The translations under genes and the position numbers were made by a program. Below are positions 49,890 through 64,000 of a stretch of 64,000 nt of DNA, one piece after another. Every line of letters begins with the position of its first letter. Within the stretch, counting starts at the first letter, position 1. This stretch comes from Podarcis raffonei (Eukaryota; Chordata; Lepidosauria; Squamata; Lacertidae), in assembly GCF_027172205.1 (NCBI RefSeq), contig NC_070603.1:35102501-35166500 (forward strand), given 5' to 3'. The notes beneath the pieces were generated by a model. It ran no database searches, had not been told where the DNA came from, and saw only the letters and a list, made by a program, of their open reading frames with translations.

Positions 49890-51911
49890 AAGTGAAGAAT
49901 TTGTTGTATATTTATTATTCACAGTTAATTACTAACTACCAAATGCTGCTGCTGAGTTAAAGGATTAAGTACATAGGCCTTTTTTTATTTAAACACTGAT
50001 TTTTTTTAATATATATATACACACAAGACATTATGTCTGCAAGGCTGCATGATATACACCGATTCCAAAATAAGAAAACAATCAAATGGTCCAAGTGTAG
50101 AATGCCATAGATTCCTTTTCCAATCATTTCAGAAAGAAGAAAGTATGGGGGAGAGGGAAAGAAAAAGTCAGCTAGCAAGGAATGGGTGAGAAATCAATAC
50201 GCTACAGGGTAGCTTTTTCTTTCATCTGCTGGGAGAAATGGAAGTGTAAGGCAGAGTCCATCTCAGGAATAACACACTTGTAACACTTAGTATAAAAAGG
50301 CACCTGCCAACACAGGAATTTTCCCCATTTGGGCGGAAAAGAAGATATCTGTGGTAGCTTTGGGATCTGTTGTTGGGATGAAAGTTTCAGCCATGTGGCT
50401 CAGCAAAAGGAAATAAGGTGTGTATTGGCACAAAGAGCTCTGCAGGTTGCTCTTCCCTGTCCAAGTCCATTCATAAAACTATGAATGGCTTTAGTGAATC
50501 TTATCTGGGGCCGCGAGATTGAAATACAACCCCCAACAGCCTGCTGTAAGTTGGAAGAAACACAATTCCTCCAACTATGTAACACTGGCATGTGGAGACA
50601 GGGAAAATCTGAAGCATGAAGATACCAGATTCCTCTCTTCGAGAACAAGTCAACGACTCTAATCGAGACCCAGTCTGTCATATATATATATATAGTATGT
50701 GTGTTTATAAAGGGGAACTGAACTGCTTATCACTAAGCATCATCTTTAATTATATACTTGGAGAGCACCCAATGTGTAATTAAGCACAATTTCTTGATGC
50801 CTCCCTGTAATATTTTTTTGGGGAAATGACAGTTTCACAGGACATCCCAGAATATTCAGTCTCCACCACATGGCAGCGTCATACAACATGCCACATTCTT
50901 CATAATGGTGCAATCTCTCTTTTCTCTCAAGGGCCCCTGGCTGCAGGTCCTAGACCTGCCTCTTGTAGAACACTTTTATGTCTTTTCCCACCTGGTAATA
51001 AAGAATATCAGGTGCTTATACACTTTTTAAAGCTCCATCTGGTTTATGGAAGGCTTCGTATTTAATAATAAAGCTACATTCCTCCCATTCAACCCCTTAA
51101 ATATTTACATAAAAGCAGGGGAAAAAATCTGAAAGCTCTGGACTGTCCTTTTAACTTAAAAAAGAATAAGGAAATGAGGGAAAGGCACTAATGGAAAAAT
51201 AGAAGAATGTGCTCAACCACACACTTAAACAAATTTTAAAAGCTGTCATGGTTAATGAGAGCATGATCTAGCTGTAGCAGAGAATTTGTCAAGACAGCCT
51301 GCAACCTGGGGTGGTAAAAGCCCCACCTTCTTCCCTTTGCTCTGAAGCAGCTGGGTTTTCAGATGGGAGGGTATGTAGACGGAATTAAGACCCTATCTTA
51401 CCCAGGCAAAATACTGAAGGCAAAAGTAAAGTTGGCATATGGCATGTGTGTGTTTTGCTTTTAAACTGGGTAGTGGATTTGGTTCCTTTCTCAGTCCCTT
51501 CATGAAGGCCATTTGCATAAGTAGCAAACACCAGCAGAGCTTCTCCCTCTTATCTTCCTTGAGTGGCATGGCATGGACTTCATATAGCATTAAAACTTCA
51601 TGCACTGATGAACTGGTGTGTCAGCGTTGGGGGAGAAAGGACAAGCGAACGAAAGGGGCCACCCGGAAGTAACCGAAGAAATCTGTTAATATCTATTTAA
51701 TTTAAAAGGTAAGTTTTGGCGCGCAAGTTGGACCCTTCTCCTGTCCCCTCCCCACAAAGTTCCATACTGAGTGGGGGGAATAAAGTGTTCCCTCTCCGGC
51801 AGAGAGGTGACTCAGATTTATGGCCTGATGACTGGAGATCACTGGCTGCACTTAAGATTCTGAATGTGTACTGTTTCTCCTGTTTCCTTAAATAATCTTT
51901 AATAATTTGCT
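49890..51911 (-). other. GRB2: Probable GRB2 3' UTR
   Basis: Follows the GRB2 stop on the minus strand. Two kilobases are free of the LINE and SINE pieces that fill neighbouring intergenic DNA. A minus-strand AATAAA at 49916-49911 (and another at 49989-49984) would end a 3' UTR of about 2 kb, close to the length known for mammalian GRB2. A TA microsatellite lies at 50679-50694. Extent inferred. Confidence 0.45.
50679..50694. repeat. (TA)n microsatellite
   Basis: Eight TA units. Confidence 0.9.
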
Positions 51912-59794
<7,883 letters not shown>

Positions 59795-62700
59795 TTAAAG
59801 AAACACAAAATTACATTTCAGGATAGCATGATGTTGATGCTCTAATTTAAGCCTACTTTATGAAAAGCCAGATAGTTTCAAAGCACTCTTACCCTACTCC
59901 AGTAGCTGAAAAGTAAATTATACCAAGTCAAACTACATTCTGTAGACATTTCAAAGTCAAGCCATATTCTGACACTCGCTATGAAATATGGAATTAATTG
60001 TGTTATAGAGAGCATGTATTTTGTCTCCTAGGAGGACCAGGCACTGGTATGTCAGCTCCATCCAATGCTAAGCTCTATTACCTTTAAAAATCCATCACAT
60101 GATCTACATAAAGCTATTTTATAGCCTATTACAGCCATTGTTGAATTGTACTGTGTACTTCAAATCTGAAATCCTATAACTGGTTTCTTTTTAAATTTAC
60201 CCTTCAATCAGCTTTGTATTTGATCCCCTTCTCCTATTAAGATTGTCTTAAGAGCTCTTTCAAGTCTTAAAGCAGCTCACACTTCTGCCTTTCATTGGGG
60301 GTCTGTATCATCCAAAAAGGAACATGGATGTTTCCGCAGATGAAGCAGAACTCCACACACATTTGTGGCCCTCATCTCACCCCCATGAAGCCAGAGTAGT
60401 CCAACCTTGTCTCTAGACATGTGACAAGCTCTTCCCAAATTGATGTACTCCAACTGAAGGGATAGTGACATCCAATTAAGATGCTTTGTTTATTAGCTAA
60501 TTTGCTTCTATGGAATAAGAAACACAATACTGTATATTTCTATGAAAATTTAAAGAGGGCCTTTTTATTGAACAGTCACATAATAAGAGTAGCAATGAAC
60601 ACAGATAGTAAACAATTAAGACATAAACACTAAACACAACTTCACAGGGCACAACTCTAAAGTCCACTTAATATGCTCATTTTAAATCTGGTAAGTTTAG
60701 CTGATTGCAGTAATTTATTAATGATTTCAGACCTCCTGTTAATATTTACATGGTATAGCAAACACTTGTGTCCACACATGCCATACTCTATACCATTTCT
60801 CACACAGAGATATAAAACACAATAAAGCTTCCCTATATAAAAATGCACTGCATCAGCAGAAATCTGGAAGCCAAACATTTTCATCAATCTAGGAAGAGAA
60901 CTTCTCTTTGTAGACACTAGACGTGAAGTGAAAATTCCTGCAGAGCTGAAAGCCAAGTCAGTAATTAATCTAACCAAATTGATGGGAAGTAAAGCAACTG
61001 TTTCTTTTATGCTAGAACATTTGTGCTTGAGAGGAAGGATATTTTTAGCAGCTACACATGAACCAAGACTGCTATGCAATGGCCTTAAGTCTGTATCTAG
61101 CCTCCTATTACAGTAATAGTAAGGGAGTTCTGGACTGCAGCCTGTCAGATTCCTAGTTTGATAAGAGAACGCTTATCAATTCACGCCCAGCTGTCTCCAT
61201 GGAAACAGAAAAGACAGCTTTTTCTGCAATAGCTTGAAAAATCACAAGAGATTCTCAGGCCAAACTAGACAATGGCCCAATTTCCACACCACATTAAACC
61301 ACAGTTTTAAATTAACCATAGTTTCATGTAAACAAGCACTGTGCTGGTGCACCCTACTAAAGAGTTCTGGGGGCACTCTTCCCCTGTTCCTGCATAACCA
61401 AGTGGTGGCTTGTTCTTCAAATCAACCTTTTTGCTGCAAAGACCACCAAAACCTCCAAAGCATAATATATTTTCTGCACTGCCCAGGTTCACCACAGTGA
61501 GATCATCTGATTAAATGTGTTATCATTCAGACAGCATCAAAAACACACTAATTCTGTTAATTTTAGGCCCAAGGGCTTTGATTATGTAGTGTTGCTCATG
61601 TGTGAACATGAAGGCTGGCAATATCAACCCCAATCCCCGTGTGGGAACCCCCTGCAGACCACCACAGCGCCTGGAGACAGACAGGTTGTGCATCCATAGC
61701 AACAACCAGAGGAGGACTGACTGCTGGGAGGAACACAGAGAGAAGAAATGCCATGGTGCATCTGCAGCAGCACAACTGAATGCCTTCATCTGCTCCAGCT
61801 GCAACAAAACATGTTGCTCCCCTATTGGTCTCTACAGCCATAGCAGGCACTATAACCTTTCAACAAATAGTTTGACTTCGCCTCCAAAGAAGCACTCCTC
61901 TATTGTCTCCTGAGACAGACGGGTGTGAACATATATTTTTCCTACATGGAAGACAACCTGCGCGGAAATATTACCAACGCTGAAAATATTTAGGGAATCT
62001 CAAAGCTGCCTCTGAAACATAACAAAAGCAGTAACGTTAAATGGTGTACACTATATTCTGTCAGTAGTTTCTCTACTTCATTAACGATCAGAGTAAATGG
62101 TTTGTTGGGACTAAGCTAGACAAAAAGCTGAAATGCACAGAATATCCTTGCTTACACTACAGAACTTGAGAATGTATTAGGGGATAGTAACAGAAAAGAA
62201 ATTTACAATTAAATATTTAGCTATCACCCCTTGAGGAAATCAGAACCAGTCATTTAGCTTCTGACTGCTTCTCTTTAGAGTCATGCATTGTCCTGGATAT
62301 TACAAACCAAACCAAAAAGCCATTCACTGTTTCATTTCTGTCTGTTCCTTTCACTCATATGTGCCACTTTATTAATCTTTTAGTGCAGCCAGTCGTTCTT
62401 TTAAGCAGCTCAGCCCTCATCATAGATGCATGCTAACTCCCATGAGCTTCCACCCCAAAAGAAAAAAAAAATTCTTAAAAAGAGGAAGCAGAACATTCTA
62501 AGAGACAAAGAGCTGCGTTTACTGCGAGTGCAGTGAGCAGTCTGAGAGCACCAGCCCCTTCTAACTAGCTACAGCACTCAGGATGTTATCAAGGAAACAG
62601 AAGACTGAACATCCTTCCTTATTTGCAGCTCAATCTACATTTAACAGTGAAACTGAGGAATACAGCATTTATTCAGGGAACATACGTATCAGTTCATACT

Positions 62701-62938
62701 TAGGTACATCATAGTAATATATATACAGCAGCTCCTCATTTCCAATTCTGAATGTCTGCTCAGGGCCCAAACTTGCAACTACGTTATAGCTTAGTAAGTA
62801 CATACAGTACTATATTTTTGAGTTATTTACCATGGGTAGTTTTTCCTTACTCTTCAAATTACACTTGTTATATCCTGGTATATTCCTGTTTCCTCCCACC
62901 TCTGAGCACCCTTTAGCAGCAAACTGCCGCTACTTATA

Positions 62939-63181
62939 CAGTGGAACCTCGGGTTAAGAACTTAATTCGTTCCGGAGGTCCGTTCTTAACCTGAAACTGT
63001 TCTTAACCTGAAGCACCACTTTAGCTAATGGGGCATCCTGCTGCCACTGCGCCGCCGCTGCGCAATTTTCTGTTCTCATCCTGAAGCAAAGTTCTTAACC
63101 CGAGGTATTATTTCTGGGTTAGCAGAGTCTGTAACCTGAAGCGTCTGTAACCTGAAGTGTCTGTAACCCGAGGTACCACTG
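62939..63181. mobile_element. Tc1/mariner-like MITE, intact copy
   Basis: Begins CAGTGGAACCTCGGGTTAAG and ends CTGTAACCCGAGGTACCACTG, with TA either side. It shares the internal text TTCCGGAGGTCCGTTCTTAA with the copy at 653-1049 and serves as the uninterrupted reference for it. Confidence 0.85.
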
Positions 63182-63734
63182 TATTAAAAACCCAACAGCC
63201 TCCCTTTTGTTTACATCAACCTCAAATGTGTGCACAAGCTTCCAGTCTATTTTGTAAAAATCTCAAGAACTTTCTCATGACACGAAATTAGGCCAGAGGT
63301 GGTCTAAATTTAATCGAAACCTAACTTGTGCTTACATTGGTATCTGCTAAAGCATTCCAAGTGTCAGAGTGAGAGGTTTAAAGCAGAAGTGTTAGCCCCT
63401 CTCCTTGTGCCTGGGTGACTGGACTGGGACCTCTTCTTGTTCACCTCAATCTCTTCCTGCTGCTCTACCTAAGTTCCTGGTGGGAAAATAAACGAACATG
63501 CCAGGCTGCTGTGATTGTCAATTGTTTGGTTGCTAGAAACTTAAGGAAGTCTGCAGCTGGGATGTACAAAGCTGGTGCTTTCCCCCCAGGCAGCTGAGTT
63601 ACAGACCACATAAATTCATTATAATGTAGAATGGCACAGTCCCTTCATAAACCAAGGTGATGTGGTCCCCCGGCCCTGCAGTCATTTGAACATGCTTCTA
63701 TTATGCTTTCAACGCAATATAGTGAGAGCTGGAC

Positions 63735-64000
63735 CATAAAGAAGGCTGATCACTGAAGAATTGACGCTTTTGAATTATGGTGCTGGAGGAGACTCTTGAG
63801 AGTCCCATGGACTGCAAGAAGATCAAACCGATCCATTCTTAAGGAAATCAGCCCTGAGTGCTCACTGGAAGGACAGATCCTGAAGCTGAGGCTCCAATAC
63901 TTTGGCCACCTCATAAGAAGAGAAGACTCCCTGGAAAAGACCCTGATGTTGGGAAAGATTGAGGGCACAAGGAGAAGGGGATGACAGAGGATGAGATGGT
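63735..64000 (+). mobile_element. BovB (RTE-clade) LINE 3' fragment, continues past the window
   Basis: The plus frame reads RRLLRVPWTARRSNRSILKE, then ISPECSLEGQILKLRLQYFG, HLIRREDSLEKTLMLGKIEG. This is the C-terminal wording of BovB ORF2 proteins known from ruminants, marsupials and squamates. It is 5'-truncated and runs off the right edge. Confidence 0.7.

Larger units (their letters stand above)
43700..49890. other. Intergenic region, SLC25A19 5' side to GRB2 3' end
   Basis: No gene is recognised. It holds a 5S-derived SINE (44240-44406), an inverted pair of Sauria SINEs (44645-45024 and 45110-45474), a hAT-like element (45787-45966), a G-rich minisatellite (46040-46213), two diverged hAT-type palindrome pieces (about 46335-46430 and 47215-47310) and a reversed 'gcaatcctaa' repeat (48190-48290). 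47310-48190 and 48300-49780 show nothing I can name. Confidence 0.5.

Overview
The window is a stretch of squamate reptile (most likely lizard) nuclear genome. Five vertebrate genes can be read exon by exon, in the order GGA3(-) / MRPS7(+) / MIF4GD(-) / SLC25A19(-) / GRB2(-). As I remember it, this is the order and orientation on human 17q25.1, so it is a conserved syntenic block. The squamate call rests on the repeats: three tRNA-derived SINEs of the Sauria type, a BovB/RTE LINE fragment, a 5S-rRNA-derived SINE with a CR1-like tail, many CR1 and L2-clade LINE tails, and hAT and Tc1/mariner-like MITEs. Species cannot be told.

Layout. 1-6396 is the first intron of GGA3, whose 13-codon first exon is at 6397-6436. 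A CpG-rich head-to-head promoter (6437-7228) separates it from MRPS7, which is complete in five exons (7229-11706, 240 aa). MIF4GD is complete in five coding exons (14993-19733, 222 aa). A likely leader exon at about 24370-24515 carries its own 42-codon membrane microprotein frame. SLC25A19 is complete in six coding exons (32736-42330, 324 aa), with a CpG island upstream at 43080-43640. GRB2 enters from the right with four of its five coding exons (51912-59779, residues 27-217); the exon for residues 1-26 lies beyond the window. A repeat-poor stretch at 49900-51911 looks like the GRB2 3' UTR.

The genes are housekeeping neighbours rather than a pathway. GGA3 sorts cargo at the trans-Golgi. MRPS7 is a mitoribosome head protein. 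MIF4GD supports histone mRNA translation. SLC25A19 imports thiamine pyrophosphate into mitochondria. GRB2 is the SH3-SH2-SH3 adaptor of receptor tyrosine kinase signalling. MRPS7 and SLC25A19 are nuclear genes for mitochondrial functions, and motifs suited to that class (ZNF143-type, NRF1-type) occur near SLC25A19.

The most interesting non-genic items are: (1) a 2.14-kb retroposon in an SLC25A19 intron with a perfect 16-bp target duplication, a GC-rich 5' UTR and a single intact 205-codon frame but no reverse transcriptase; (2) the membrane microprotein frame in the presumed MIF4GD leader exon; (3) a MITE in SLC25A19 intron 1 carrying a consensus CRE and a perfect NRF1 palindrome; (4) two nested-transposon cases whose target duplications can be read; (5) an inverted pair of Sauria SINEs. 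No CRISPR, bacterial or viral gene system is present. One probable solo LTR is noted as a fossil.
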